This document shows, piece after piece, positions 25,842-34,134 of a stretch of 64,000 bases of DNA; the first letter of the stretch is position 1, and the number at the start of each line of letters is the position of its first letter. Position numbers and translations under genes: made by a program. Source of the DNA: Lactiplantibacillus paraplantarum (GTDB lineage: Bacteria > Bacillota > Bacilli > Lactobacillales > Lactobacillaceae); NCBI RefSeq assembly GCF_003641145.1, contig NZ_CP032744.1, positions 2,976,001 to 3,040,000 of the forward strand, read 5' to 3'. The notes under the pieces are model-generated. The model was not told the DNA's origin and made no database searches. It saw nothing but the letters and a program-made list of their open reading frames with translations.

Positions 25842-27503
25842 ATGAGCACTAAAAATTCTTATCAATTAGCCGATATTGGTCGTAATAATCCAATTTTTTC
25901 ACAAATTCGTTCTACCGTCGAAACGGCCTTTTACGGTAACAATATGCACCACGTTGATGATGTCGCTGCCGCTTACCACCTTGCCACGAAGGACCCCGGA
26001 ACCGTTATTACGGACCTCCCAATCTATCGGGCCAGTGATTTAGGCCTGCCAGCTGACGCTAAGATGTTAATTGCAAATACTGGCAAAGTCGTTGGTCGGA
26101 CTGCGCAAGCTCGCCGGATTTTAGGTAATCCTGGTGTTAGTGAAACTGATATGGCCGGCCGACTTCGCCAGGCATTATTTGCGAGCGCTCACAAAGATTT
26201 TATCAAAACAGATGTTTTAGTTGGGCTGAATGAGGATTTCATTGTCCGGGCACACTTAGCCATTCCTGACGGTTTTGCAAATAATTTACTCTCCTATATG
26301 CTTAACTTTCAGCCAATCACTAAAGCTTATCAAGAAATGTTCGACCAGTCCGTAGCCTACCCAGAAGGTGACATTTATATTTATGCCGACCCAACTTATC
26401 ATGATCCTGATTATCCAGATGGACTCGCAATCTTTGATCCCCAACATAACACAGCCGCGATTTTAGGGATGCCATATTTTGGCGAGTTAAAGAAATCAAC
26501 TCTGACTTTAGCTTGGTCAATTGCTCATCGGCACGGTTTCGTTGCCTGTCATGGTGGCTTAAAGGCTTTCCACTTCAAGGATAAGCAAGATCAAGTCTTC
26601 GCTATGTTTGGATTATCAGGTTCCGGAAAATCCACACTGACTCATGCCAAACACGGTTATAAGTACGATATCACCGTACTGCACGACGATGCTTTTGTCA
26701 TTAATCGTAAGGATGGTAGTTCCGTAGCACTCGAACCTTCCTACTTCGATAAAACTAACGACTACCCGATGACATCTGATGAGACCAAGTACTTTATGAC
26801 CATTCAAAATGTTGGGGTAACTTTGGACGATCAGGGTCGCAAAGTTCTCGTTACTGAGGACCTTCGCAATGGTAACGGTCGAACAATCAAATCTCGGTAT
26901 GCCTCAACTAATCGTGTTGATAAAGAGGCCGCACCGATCAATGCAATTTTCTGGATTATGAAGGATGACAGTTTACCACCCGTTATCAAAGTTGATGATC
27001 CCGTATTAGCCGCCACATTCGGTGCCACCTTAGCAACCAAGCGCAGCTCAGCTGAAAATATTATTGGTGACGTCGATCGAAATGCCTTAGTCATTGAACC
27101 ATTTGCTAACCCATTTAGAGTCTATCCATTATCAGAAGACTATCATGATTTCAAAGCACTCTTTGAAGAACGTCATCTGGATTGTTATTTATTGAACACC
27201 GGTTTCTTTGGTGACAAGAAGATCCCTAAAGAAATCACCTTGGGTGCATTAGAAGCAATTGTCAACAACACGACCGAATGGGAATCATTCGCTGGTTTAG
27301 ACCACATGCAAAACCTAAAATTGGCTGATTTTCCAGTCGATTATCGTAATACCGACTACCGCAACCTGGTCGCGACACGTCTGGGCATCCGAGCTAACTT
27401 CGTTGATCACTATCAACATGATAATGATGATCGCTTGCCACACGAGATCAATGACATTCTAGTTCACTTACAAGATCAATTAAAACAACCAATAAAAAAA
27501 TAG
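25842..27503 (+). CDS. pckA: Phosphoenolpyruvate carboxykinase (ATP)
   Basis: ATP-dependent PEPCK interconverts oxaloacetate + ATP with phosphoenolpyruvate + CO2 + ADP in the cytoplasm, the entry step of gluconeogenesis. The 553-residue protein shows the kinase-1a P-loop MFGLSGSGKSTLTH at about residue 256, the metal-binding LHDDAF, and the late segment RTIKSRY that contributes to ATP binding. GGGAGG precedes the ATG. A cre site overlaps the promoter, consistent with repression on preferred sugars. It stands alone in its own transcription unit. Confidence 0.95.
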   Translation: MSTKNSYQLADIGRNNPIFSQIRSTVETAFYGNNMHHVDDVAAAYHLATKDPGTVITDLPIYRASDLGLPADAKMLIANTGKVVGRTAQARRILGNPGVSETDMAGRLRQALFASAHKDFIKTDVLVGLNEDFIVRAHLAIPDGFANNLLSYMLNFQPITKAYQEMFDQSVAYPEGDIYIYADPTYHDPDYPDGLAIFDPQHNTAAILGMPYFGELKKSTLTLAWSIAHRHGFVACHGGLKAFHFKDKQDQVFAMFGLSGSGKSTLTHAKHGYKYDITVLHDDAFVINRKDGSSVALEPSYFDKTNDYPMTSDETKYFMTIQNVGVTLDDQGRKVLVTEDLRNGNGRTIKSRYASTNRVDKEAAPINAIFWIMKDDSLPPVIKVDDPVLAATFGATLATKRSSAENIIGDVDRNALVIEPFANPFRVYPLSEDYHDFKALFEERHLDCYLLNTGFFGDKKIPKEITLGALEAIVNNTTEWESFAGLDHMQNLKLADFPVDYRNTDYRNLVATRLGIRANFVDHYQHDNDDRLPHEINDILVHLQDQLKQPIKK

Positions 27504-27604
27504 GGTGGCTTTCGTTCCCCGTTTCAAACCAATTAAGGTTATAATAAAAGTATCAGGTATGTGGCACTGAACTTTTACGAATTCTGAAAATCGGGGTGAG
27601 GAGC

Positions 27605-27802
27605 ATGGAACTACCATTAAGTCAATTATCAGAAAAACTCATCAGTTTTGAACGCGAGCATCATCTTACAGATAACGACCTTGCATTTGGCAGCCAACTA
27701 TCAGTTGAACGGATTCATAATATTAAATCTGGTGAAGCAACGCCAACTCAAGAAGAACTGCAACTGTTGAAGAAATTCATGAATAGCAAAACCAAAGCCT
27801 AA
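27605..27802 (+). CDS. Small helix-turn-helix (Cro/CI-like) protein
   Basis: A 65-residue protein that consists essentially of one helix-turn-helix: LTDNDLAFGSQLSVERIHNIKSGEATPT followed by a leucine-rich last helix. It resembles stand-alone Xre/Cro-type domains, though the recognition helix is weakly conserved. The ATG at 27605 follows GGGGTGAGGAG. It lies between pckA and gadB with its own terminator (27848-27875), so it may or may not regulate either neighbour. Confidence 0.7.
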   Translation: MELPLSQLSEKLISFEREHHLTDNDLAFGSQLSVERIHNIKSGEATPTQEELQLLKKFMNSKTKA

Positions 27803-27847
27803 CTGTTAGTTCAGCGATAAAACCTAATCGGGACAACGGTCCTCACA

Positions 27848-27875
27848 AAAACTGGTCGTCAATTCGACCAGTTTT
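27848..27875 (+). terminator. Terminator of the small HTH gene
   Basis: AAAACTGGTCG (27848-27858) pairs with CGACCAGTTTT (27865-27875), with a T tract. Confidence 0.85.
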
Positions 27876-27907
27876 TTGTTGGTCACGAAAGAAGAATTGC
27901 ATTTTAA

Positions 27908-27937
27908 TTTACCTGATGACCACCCCCATGCTATACT
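27908..27937 (+). promoter_or_regulatory. Predicted gadB promoter
   Basis: TTTACC (27908-27913), an 18-nt spacer and TATACT (27932-27937) with an extended TGC before it. Confidence 0.55.
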
Positions 27938-27969
27938 CGGCACAACTTATAGAGATAAGGGTGACTAAC

Positions 27970-29379
27970 ATGGCAATGTTATATGGTAAACATAATCATG
28001 AAGCTGAAGAATATTTGGAGCCAGTCTTTGGTGCCCCTTCCGAACAACACGATCTTCCCAAGTATCGCTTACCAAAGCATTCACTAGCACCAAGGGAAGC
28101 TGACCGCTTAGTTCGTGATGAGTTATTAGACGAAGGCAATTCGCGACTAAACCTGGCAACTTTTTGTCAGACCTATATGGAACCTGAAGCCGTTGAATTA
28201 ATGAAAGATACGCTAGCTAAGAATGCCATCGACAAATCAGAGTATCCCCGTACGGCTGAAATCGAAAATCGTTGCGTCAATATTATTGCTAATCTGTGGC
28301 ATGCCCCTAGTGATGAACACTTCACGGGCACCTCCACGATTGGTTCCTCCGAAGCCTGTATGTTAGGCGGCTTAGCCATGAAATTCGCCTGGCGTAAACG
28401 CGCTCAGGCGGCGGGATTAGATTTGAACGCACAACGACCAAATCTCGTTATTTCGGCCGGTTACCAAGTTTGTTGGGAAAAATTCTGTGTCTATTGGGAT
28501 ATTGATATGCACGTCGTTCCAATGGACGAACAACATATGGCCCTTGATGTTGACCACGTCTTAGACTATGTTGACGAATACACGATTGGCATCGTCGGTA
28601 TTATGGGTATCACGTACACTGGCCAATATGATGACTTAGTAGCTCTTGATAAAGTTGTTTCTCACTATAATAACCACCATCCTAAACTCCCCGTCTATAT
28701 CCACGTTGACGCCGCATCCGGGGGCTTCTACACGCCCTTCATTGAGCCACAACTCACTTGGGATTTCAGATTGGCGAACGTTGTGTCAATCAACGCTTCC
28801 GGTCACAAATATGGCTTAGTCTATCCAGGCGTTGGTTGGATTATCTGGCGTGACCGCCAATTCTTACCACCAGAATTAGTCTTCAAAGTCAGTTATCTAG
28901 GTGGAGAACTACCCACAATGGCCATCAACTTTTCCCACAGTGCTGCCCAACTGATTGGCCAATACTATAATTTTATCCGGTTCGGCATGGATGGTTACCG
29001 TGAAATCCAAACCAAGACTCACGATGTCGCTCGATACCTCGCAACTGCGCTGGACAAATTAGGTGAATTCGAGATGATTAATGACGGCCATCAGTTGCCC
29101 CTGATCTGCTATCAATTAGCACCCCGTAACAGTCGTGAATGGACACTCTACGACCTATCGGACCGCTTATTAATGAATGGCTGGCAAGTACCAACTTACC
29201 CCTTACCTGCTAATTTAGAGCAACAAGTCATTCAACGTATCGTCGTCCGAGCCGACTTTGGTATGAATATGGCTCACGATTTTATCGATGATTTGACTAA
29301 AGCCGTTCACAATTTGAACCAAGCTCACATTGTCTACCATCGTGATGAAGCACCAAAAAGGTACGGCTTTACGCACTGA
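27970..29379 (+). CDS. gadB: Glutamate decarboxylase
   Basis: A pyridoxal-phosphate enzyme converting glutamate to gamma-aminobutyrate + CO2, consuming a proton and so protecting against acid. The 469-residue length and ends match the lactobacillar GadB type. The PLP-binding lysine lies in SINASGHKYGLVYPG (about Lys280) and HVDAASGGFYTPF holds the cofactor-contacting Asp. The ATG at 27970 follows TAAGGGTG; the longer frame to 27916 overlaps the promoter. No gadC antiporter is adjacent, so glutamate/GABA exchange must be encoded elsewhere. An AT-rich hairpin follows directly at 29390-29424. Confidence 0.96.
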   Translation: MAMLYGKHNHEAEEYLEPVFGAPSEQHDLPKYRLPKHSLAPREADRLVRDELLDEGNSRLNLATFCQTYMEPEAVELMKDTLAKNAIDKSEYPRTAEIENRCVNIIANLWHAPSDEHFTGTSTIGSSEACMLGGLAMKFAWRKRAQAAGLDLNAQRPNLVISAGYQVCWEKFCVYWDIDMHVVPMDEQHMALDVDHVLDYVDEYTIGIVGIMGITYTGQYDDLVALDKVVSHYNNHHPKLPVYIHVDAASGGFYTPFIEPQLTWDFRLANVVSINASGHKYGLVYPGVGWIIWRDRQFLPPELVFKVSYLGGELPTMAINFSHSAAQLIGQYYNFIRFGMDGYREIQTKTHDVARYLATALDKLGEFEMINDGHQLPLICYQLAPRNSREWTLYDLSDRLLMNGWQVPTYPLPANLEQQVIQRIVVRADFGMNMAHDFIDDLTKAVHNLNQAHIVYHRDEAPKRYGFTH

Positions 29380-29389
29380 ATCACCGCAC

Positions 29390-29424
29390 TATTTCTAAAA
29401 TCAACTGATTTGATTTTAGAAATA
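29390..29424 (+). terminator. AT-rich hairpin just after gadB
   Basis: A 15-bp perfect stem with loop CTGAT starts 11 nt after the stop codon. There is no T tract, so termination is more probably at the second hairpin (29449-29492); this one may be an mRNA-stabilising structure. Confidence 0.5.
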
Positions 29425-29448
29425 ACTAATATAGTTCTTGTATATAAA

Positions 29449-29492
29449 AAATAGCATTATCCTAATTTCAGTGAACTAGGATAATGCTATTT
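29449..29492. terminator. Bidirectional terminator between gadB and the NlpC/P60 gene
   Basis: AAATAGCATTATCCTA (29449-29464) pairs with TAGGATAATGCTATTT (29477-29492). Confidence 0.85.
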
Positions 29493-29512
29493 GTCCATTT
29501 AAGGAACGTTAA

Positions 29513-30568
29513 TTACATGTGGATAGCAAAGCTTGGTGTGTAGTAAGCAGTGCTCTTGATTGAGACAGATTCACCATAAGTTGGTGAAGCGATGTATTGG
29601 CCACCGCCTAAGTAAATCCCAACGTGGTAAGGTGCTGAATTAGAACCCCAGAAGACCAAGTCGCCAGCTTGCGCTTGGCTGAATGATACGTGAGTACCAA
29701 TCGTTGCTTGGGTATAAGTAGTCCGACCGATTGAACGACCAACCTTAGCAAAGGCAGCTTGCGTGAATGCAGAGCAATCCATTTGTTCGTAAGGTGTGCC
29801 AATGAAAGTCTTAGCAGCAGCAATTACTGAGCTGTATGATGCAGTTGCAGTAGTCGTTGATGCACTGTAGGCCGTTGCCTTAACAGTCGCTGATGAGCTG
29901 TTCGTAGTTGTGTTACTTGCAGTTGAGCTTGCTTGTGAGCTCGTTGAAGTAGCAGCAGATTGCGTGCTAGTTGCAGTCGTGCTAGTAGATGATGCTACTG
30001 AAGTTGAGCTTTGTGAAGCTGAACTTTGACTAGCAGAGCTTTGTGAAGTTGCTGAACTAGTTACAGCACTTGAGCTTGCTTGTGAAGCTACTGAACTCGT
30101 TGAAGCACTTGAAGTTACACTGCTTGCACTAGCAGTTGAAGTGCTACTTGATTGAGCAGCTACTGAGCTACTTGATACTGCTTGGCTCGTACTACTTGCA
30201 CTAGTAGTTGATGAGCTAGTTGCAGCTGCACTAGTCGTTGAACTAGCAGCTTGTGAACTTGTTGAAGTTGCGGCACTAGTTGACTTAGTACTGCTTGCAC
30301 TAGCAGTCGTCGTCTTAGTCGTAACCTTTTCACCAGTCTTAACACCAGGAATATTGATGGTCTTACCAGCAATAATCATATTAGGATTGCTTAAGCCGTT
30401 AGCTTCAGCAATCTTGTCAACTGAGAGATTGTACTTTTGTGCGTATGCCCAAACAGTGTCCCCTGCTTTGATCGTCATTGTATCGGCATTGGCAACTGCT
30501 TGACTAGTAACTAACATACCAGCTAAAGCAGCCGTCCCTAACATTACTTGTTTAATATTTACTTTCAC
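29513..30568 (-). CDS. LysM-NlpC/P60 peptidoglycan endopeptidase
   Basis: A secreted cell-wall hydrolase of about 351 residues. In order: signal peptide (basic start, cleavage near ANA); one LysM domain (IKAGDTVWAYAQKYNLSV then NMIIAGKTINIPG) that binds peptidoglycan; a long Ser/Ala/Thr linker (about residues 90-225); and a C-terminal NlpC/P60 domain with the catalytic Cys in MDCSAFTQAAF and His in YHVGIYLG. It should cleave the gamma-D-Glu-diamino-acid bond of stem peptides and act in cell separation or turnover. A GTG start at 30568 is preferred. A WalR-type box lies upstream. Confidence 0.92.
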   Translation of the reverse strand: MKVNIKQVMLGTAALAGMLVTSQAVANADTMTIKAGDTVWAYAQKYNLSVDKIAEANGLSNPNMIIAGKTINIPGVKTGEKVTTKTTTASASSTKSTSAATSTSSQAASSTTSAAATSSSTTSASSTSQAVSSSSVAAQSSSTSTASASSVTSSASTSSVASQASSSAVTSSATSQSSASQSSASQSSTSVASSTSTTATSTQSAATSTSSQASSTASNTTTNSSSATVKATAYSASTTTATASYSSVIAAAKTFIGTPYEQMDCSAFTQAAFAKVGRSIGRTTYTQATIGTHVSFSQAQAGDLVFWGSNSAPYHVGIYLGGGQYIASPTYGESVSIKSTAYYTPSFAIHM

Positions 30569-30680
30569 TTTAATAATGATCACTCCAAAAAGAATGTCAC
30601 GTATGTACTTCAAGCCAACGTCTATACTACTCAATTTGTGTTACATACCAATACCAACAAAATAACAATATGTTACGAAA

Positions 30681-30697
30681 GTTACAAAACCGTAACA
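30681..30697 (-). promoter_or_regulatory. WalR (YycF)-type binding site upstream of the NlpC/P60 gene
   Basis: On the minus strand TGTTAC-GGTTT-TGTAAC fits the established WalR direct-repeat consensus TGTWAH-N5-TGTWAH exactly. Further TGTTAC/GTAAC half-sites cluster at 30671-30716. WalRK controls cell-wall hydrolases in Firmicutes, matching the product. Confidence 0.65.
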
Positions 30698-30816
30698 ATA
30701 ATTAGCCATCGTAACATTTCCACTCTGAAATCCTATTATACCGGCATCTTTTTATTACTAAAATTCACTCTTGATTCATAGTTTTTTCAAAAAAAGTTAT
30801 TCTTTATTTTAAAAAA

Positions 30817-30849
30817 CCGAATTTCCATTTACAATTCATGGAAATTCGG
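30817..30849 (-). terminator. Terminator of the 30894-31229 gene
   Basis: CCGAATTTCCAT (30817-30828) pairs with ATGGAAATTCGG (30838-30849); the minus strand continues into TTTTTT. Confidence 0.85.
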
Positions 30850-30893
30850 CTAAATTTCAATTAAATTACGACCAAACGTTCGGTTAATTGGAA

Positions 30894-31229
30894 CTATTTT
30901 GGTAGTCGTTGTCGATGATGCGTCCGCGGTAGTCCCAAAAGCCACCGAATATCATTACCAGTAAAATTCAGCTTCAAAAATTCACCATTTTGACCTTGCT
31001 GATACATGATCAACAAAACTTGATCTTGCAACTTAATGACTTGTCGGGCGATTTCCTCATCAAATAAATATTGCCTAGTCGCAGTAGCAATTTCACCTAC
31101 TGCAAAGATCTGTGCAGCGTTGGCAAATACCTGCTCTTTGCCCAGCGCCAACTGGGCTTGTTTAAATTGAGTGTACGACTGATCCAAGACTTGGCCTGCT
31201 TGATCTTCCAATGCGGTTACTGTGGTCAT
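30894..31229 (-). CDS. Hypothetical protein
   Basis: A 111-residue soluble, largely alpha-helical protein (ALEDQAGQVLDQSYTQFKQA) with no recognised domain and a basic C-terminus (RTHHRQRLPK). TAGGAGG precedes the ATG at 31229 and a terminator follows, so it is very probably a real, single-gene unit. It is divergent from the hypothetical gene at 31346, with which it might share regulation. Confidence 0.65.
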   Translation of the reverse strand: MTTVTALEDQAGQVLDQSYTQFKQAQLALGKEQVFANAAQIFAVGEIATATRQYLFDEEIARQVIKLQDQVLLIMYQQGQNGEFLKLNFTGNDIRWLLGLPRTHHRQRLPK

Positions 31230-31345
31230 GATTGCGCACCTCCTAAATTTATTCCTATTGTAACCGCCACCGCTGACTTTGACCACGCTAAACCGTTCTT
31301 TTTAAATAAAATTTGCTATACTAAAATGACAAAGGGGAAATTAAC

Positions 31346-31717
31346 TTGACGAATACCGACGATTGCTATTATCAACCAACCGACATCAAAGATGCGCTTC
31401 AAACAATTCAAAAATTATTTAATACTTATACCGACGCCCCATTAACACCAGAATTAATGGCTTATCATCAAAAATTAGTTAATCAGTTAGCCACTAATTT
31501 ATTGCCACTAGCACAACAGCAGCACGACAAATTACGGATCACCCAGATTAATTCAATGATGGCCGTCATGCAAGATTGGCTGAAATTAAGACTGAATGGC
31601 CAAGTCTTCGGCGGCAAAATGCAACACTTCAAGTTTGCCAGCAACCAAAAAGCGCAGTACAAGCGACGAGTGCATAAAATTCGCGGCAATCAAAATCATC
31701 GTGCTAGTCGTCATTGA
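31346..31717 (+). CDS. Hypothetical protein, basic C-terminus
   Basis: A 123-residue helical protein starting with TTG (AAAGGGG 8 nt upstream). The C-terminal 30 residues are strongly basic (QKAQYKRRVHKIRGNQNHRA), suggesting nucleic-acid or ribosome contact, but there is no recognised family. It lies just upstream of the tRNA-Ala promoter. Confidence 0.6.
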   Translation: MTNTDDCYYQPTDIKDALQTIQKLFNTYTDAPLTPELMAYHQKLVNQLATNLLPLAQQQHDKLRITQINSMMAVMQDWLKLRLNGQVFGGKMQHFKFASNQKAQYKRRVHKIRGNQNHRASRH

Positions 31718-31731
31718 TGACCAAACGAGAC

Positions 31732-31759
31732 TTGCACGACTAGTATTTTGCGGTATACT
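31732..31759 (+). promoter_or_regulatory. Promoter of tRNA-Ala
   Basis: TTGCAC (31732-31737), a 16-nt spacer and TATACT (31754-31759). It lies 11 bp before the mature 5' end. Confidence 0.7.
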
Positions 31760-31770
31760 AAAAGTGTATT

Positions 31771-31843
31771 GGGCCCTTAGCTCAGTTGGGAGAGCGCCTG
31801 CTTCGCATGCAGGAGGTCGTCGGTTCAAATCCGGTAGGGTCCA
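31771..31843 (+). tRNA. tRNA-Ala (anticodon CGC)
   Basis: The cloverleaf can be drawn by hand. The acceptor GGGCCCT pairs with AGGGTCC (31836-31842, one G-U pair). The D-loop contains AGCTCAGTTGGGAGAGC and the anticodon arm is CCTGC-TTCGCAT-GCAGG with anticodon CGC. The T arm is CGGTTCAAATCCG and the discriminator base is A. The 3' CCA is not encoded; the CCA seen is acceptor stem plus discriminator. It is single, with its own promoter and terminator. Confidence 0.95.
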
Positions 31844-31863
31844 TTAGTATGATAAAAACACTA

Positions 31864-31897
31864 GGCGCGTTGTGATCAGAAATGATTACAACGCGCC
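31864..31897 (+). terminator. Terminator of tRNA-Ala
   Basis: GGCGCGTTGTGATCA (31864-31878) pairs with TGATTACAACGCGCC (31883-31897), followed by TTTTTT. Confidence 0.9.
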
Positions 31898-32078
31898 TTT
31901 TTTGACCGTAATTTATTTGTATTTATTAAAGTAACAGTATGTTGCTTTAATTTTTCCACTTCTGATCAAACACATTAAAGGTGCTTATTTCTGTTACAAA
32001 TTGCCTTTTTCATTCGCTAATAATTAGCTACCCACTATCCTGACAGAGATAGCCCGCTAATTTCAATCTAGACAACAC

Positions 32079-32666
32079 TCAAGCTCGCAACCACGCGGCT
32101 GTTTCCGCGTACAATCGCGCAACTTCTTCAGGTCGATCCGTCCCTAATAAGTCCTGACTAATTTGACCACCGGCGGCTTGTCGGACATAGGCCAGAAATT
32201 GATATGAAGGCCGTAAGCCGCTAAAATCCTGTGATGCCACGTGTAAATCCTGTCCCGCAATGACTGGTCGTAAATTATCACTTTCGTTAATTGAGGTCAA
32301 TCGACTAATCTTCCACTTAGTGTCACGGCGTTCGACACGGTAAATTAGTCGCCGATATGATTCTAACTCCGCTAAAGTACCATTGACCATCATGCGCATA
32401 TGCGTCGTGGTTGGTAGTTCCACGTATGCCTTATCGCCATTCAGATGAACGACAGGCGTACTGACGCTTCCCACAATAACAAAGCGCGGATCAACTTCCT
32501 TCGATGCTGCGCCAATAAATGTACTTAGTGGTCCTTGTTGCCAACTAGTTGCCACAGTCGCGTCCGCGTAATAGCAATCGCGGATTTCGGAGTTATGCCG
32601 GGTACGAAATAAACGCTCGCGGGCCACTAGTTCACTAATTAACGCAATATCAGTTCCATTACTCAT
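32079..32666 (-). CDS. SnoaL-like (NTF2-fold) protein
   Basis: A 195-residue protein with an N-terminal SnoaL/NTF2-like domain: LISELVARERLFRTRHNSEI, then DCYYADATVATSWQQGP, then a YVELPTTTHMRMMVNG beta segment. Such cone-shaped domains bind small hydrophobic molecules or act as cyclases, isomerases or dehydratases. GGAGG precedes the ATG at 32666. It is the last gene of an operon with a DUF2316 protein and an amidohydrolase, suggesting joint action on an aromatic or polyketide-like compound. Confidence 0.78.
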   Translation of the reverse strand: MSNGTDIALISELVARERLFRTRHNSEIRDCYYADATVATSWQQGPLSTFIGAASKEVDPRFVIVGSVSTPVVHLNGDKAYVELPTTTHMRMMVNGTLAELESYRRLIYRVERRDTKWKISRLTSINESDNLRPVIAGQDLHVASQDFSGLRPSYQFLAYVRQAAGGQISQDLLGTDRPEEVARLYAETAAWLRA

Positions 32667-32688
32667 TTGATGATTTCCTCCAACCATT

Positions 32689-33000
32689 TTAGCAATCACC
32701 GATTGACATTTCACGACGATCAATGACAGTGCTATTCAAAAACCAATGACGATGCCAGTCACCACTTAATGCCGTAAATGGTACCGGGATCTTTCCTGCT
32801 GCCGCCACCTTTTCAATCAAATAATTGCGTAAAATCCACGGATCGTTCAAAGATTGTTGGGTTAAGTCAAATAAGTGATCGAGCTTAGTTGAACTAATCG
32901 CTAAATCATCAGCTACCTGGGCTTTCGTAAGACCAGTCAACGCAAAGTTAGCTTGTAATTCATCCCGGGTTGCCTGCATTTGTTGTGCGTTTAATGACAT
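32689..33000 (-). CDS. DUF2316 protein
   Basis: A 103-residue protein with a helix-turn-helix-like N-terminal part (LTKAQVADDLAISSTKLDHLF) followed by DPWILRNYLIEKV, characteristic of DUF2316. Function unknown; possibly a small regulator. AGGAGG lies before the ATG at 33000. The gene sits between the amidohydrolase and SnoaL-like genes with short gaps (13 and 22 nt), so it is co-transcribed. Confidence 0.78.
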   Translation of the reverse strand: MSLNAQQMQATRDELQANFALTGLTKAQVADDLAISSTKLDHLFDLTQQSLNDPWILRNYLIEKVAAAGKIPVPFTALSGDWHRHWFLNSTVIDRREMSIGDC

Positions 33001-33013
33001 TATTTCGTTCCTC

Positions 33014-34015
33014 CTATAATTTAAATAACGTGGTTGCCGTGCCAAACGCGATTTGAGCCCGTTGTTCATCGGTCAAGTCGGCGGTATCCAAGAAACTTTC
33101 ACTCGTTTTCGGCTGCTTATACGGGTAATCAAGCGAATACATCAGGTGATCCGCTCCCATCTCCGCTAACATAAATTGCAACTGGGGCGCACTTAAAATA
33201 CCACTTGGCGTCACGTACACATTCTGACGGTAATAAGTACTAAACGGGTACTGCAAGTCCGTATATGTTGTTAACTCATCATCCAAACGTTCTAAAAACA
33301 GCGGGACTAGTTCGCCCCAGTGTCCTGAAATGAGTTTCAAACCAGGCAACTTATCAAAAATACCACTAGCAATCATCCGTATCACTTGAATGCCAACATC
33401 CATATGCCAACCATAACCGGCAGATGATAAGATCCCCGTGACAACGTCAGACCATTGGTTGCTTTCAAAATAATGATTCGTCACCGCTTGCGGAATAAAT
33501 GAGGGATGAAAATACACGGGGACATCAAGCCTCGCAGCTGCTTCAAAGATTGGTAAGAAGAATGGTTCATCAAAAAATTTATTCTGATAATTGCCTTTCA
33601 GCAACACGCCCCGTAATCCCAGCGTTGTTACCGCTCGATTTAATTCAGCGACCGCGGCTTGCGGATCACCGACGGGTAGAACGGCCAACCCAGCATAACG
33701 ATCAGGATGAGCTGCCACCACTTTCGCTAATTCATCATTAGCTAATTGTGAGAGTGGAACTGCTTGTTCCGGCGATAAATTCTGTGGTGATGAATTACCA
33801 TAAGATAACACCTGCATATCAATGCCATATTGAGCCATAAATGCCAGGCGTTCATGCTGGGTGTCTTGCATAATTGCAGGACTCGGTAAATTGTCCCGCA
33901 TGTACTGGCGTAGCGCTGGACTAACTGTTGGTAACGCAGCGTTACCAACAGCTTGACGCATCGCGCCAGTCACAGCTGCCGATTCAAAATGCTCTTCAAC
34001 GGTAATTAATTTCAT
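33014..34015 (-). CDS. Amidohydrolase-2 family protein (ACMSD/gamma-resorcylate decarboxylase-like)
   Basis: A 333-residue TIM-barrel metal-dependent hydrolase or decarboxylase. The N-terminal EEH (residues 7-9) fits the ExH metal motif of the ACMSD branch, with further ligands in YFHPSF and SGHWGE and an Asp in YSLDYPY. Relatives decarboxylate aromatic acids or act on ring-cleavage products. First gene of the amidohydrolase/DUF2316/SnoaL operon and divergent from a TetR gene at 34135, which probably represses it. The ATG at 34015 follows GGAGATTG. Confidence 0.85.
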   Translation of the reverse strand: MKLITVEEHFESAAVTGAMRQAVGNAALPTVSPALRQYMRDNLPSPAIMQDTQHERLAFMAQYGIDMQVLSYGNSSPQNLSPEQAVPLSQLANDELAKVVAAHPDRYAGLAVLPVGDPQAAVAELNRAVTTLGLRGVLLKGNYQNKFFDEPFFLPIFEAAARLDVPVYFHPSFIPQAVTNHYFESNQWSDVVTGILSSAGYGWHMDVGIQVIRMIASGIFDKLPGLKLISGHWGELVPLFLERLDDELTTYTDLQYPFSTYYRQNVYVTPSGILSAPQLQFMLAEMGADHLMYSLDYPYKQPKTSESFLDTADLTDEQRAQIAFGTATTLFKL

Positions 34016-34099
34016 TAGTCCACAATCTCCTTAATTGGTCAGCTATGTCTAACTGTGACAGCTATTATAGACGCTTTCGTAGACTAAAAAAGGGACGTT

Positions 34100-34128
34100 T
34101 TGAGACATATTGTACATTGGTGTATCAT
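34100..34128 (+). promoter_or_regulatory. Promoter of the TetR gene, implying a leaderless mRNA
   Basis: TTGAGA (34100-34105), a 17-nt spacer and TATCAT (34123-34128). Seven bases later stands the ATG at 34135, so transcription should begin at or within the start codon. Confidence 0.55.
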
Positions 34129-34134
34129 TAACAT

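Noticed and set aside
27605..29379. The small HTH gene and gadB as one operon
   Set aside because: A strong terminator (27848-27875) and a separate promoter (27908-27937) lie between them.
29890..30330. Repetitive tract as a CRISPR or tandem-repeat array
   Set aside because: It is the Ser/Ala/Thr linker of the NlpC/P60 protein; the repetition is of codons within an open frame, with no constant repeat and unique spacers.
31841..31843. Encoded 3' CCA of tRNA-Ala
   Set aside because: The two Cs belong to the acceptor stem and the A is the discriminator base, so CCA must be added enzymatically.
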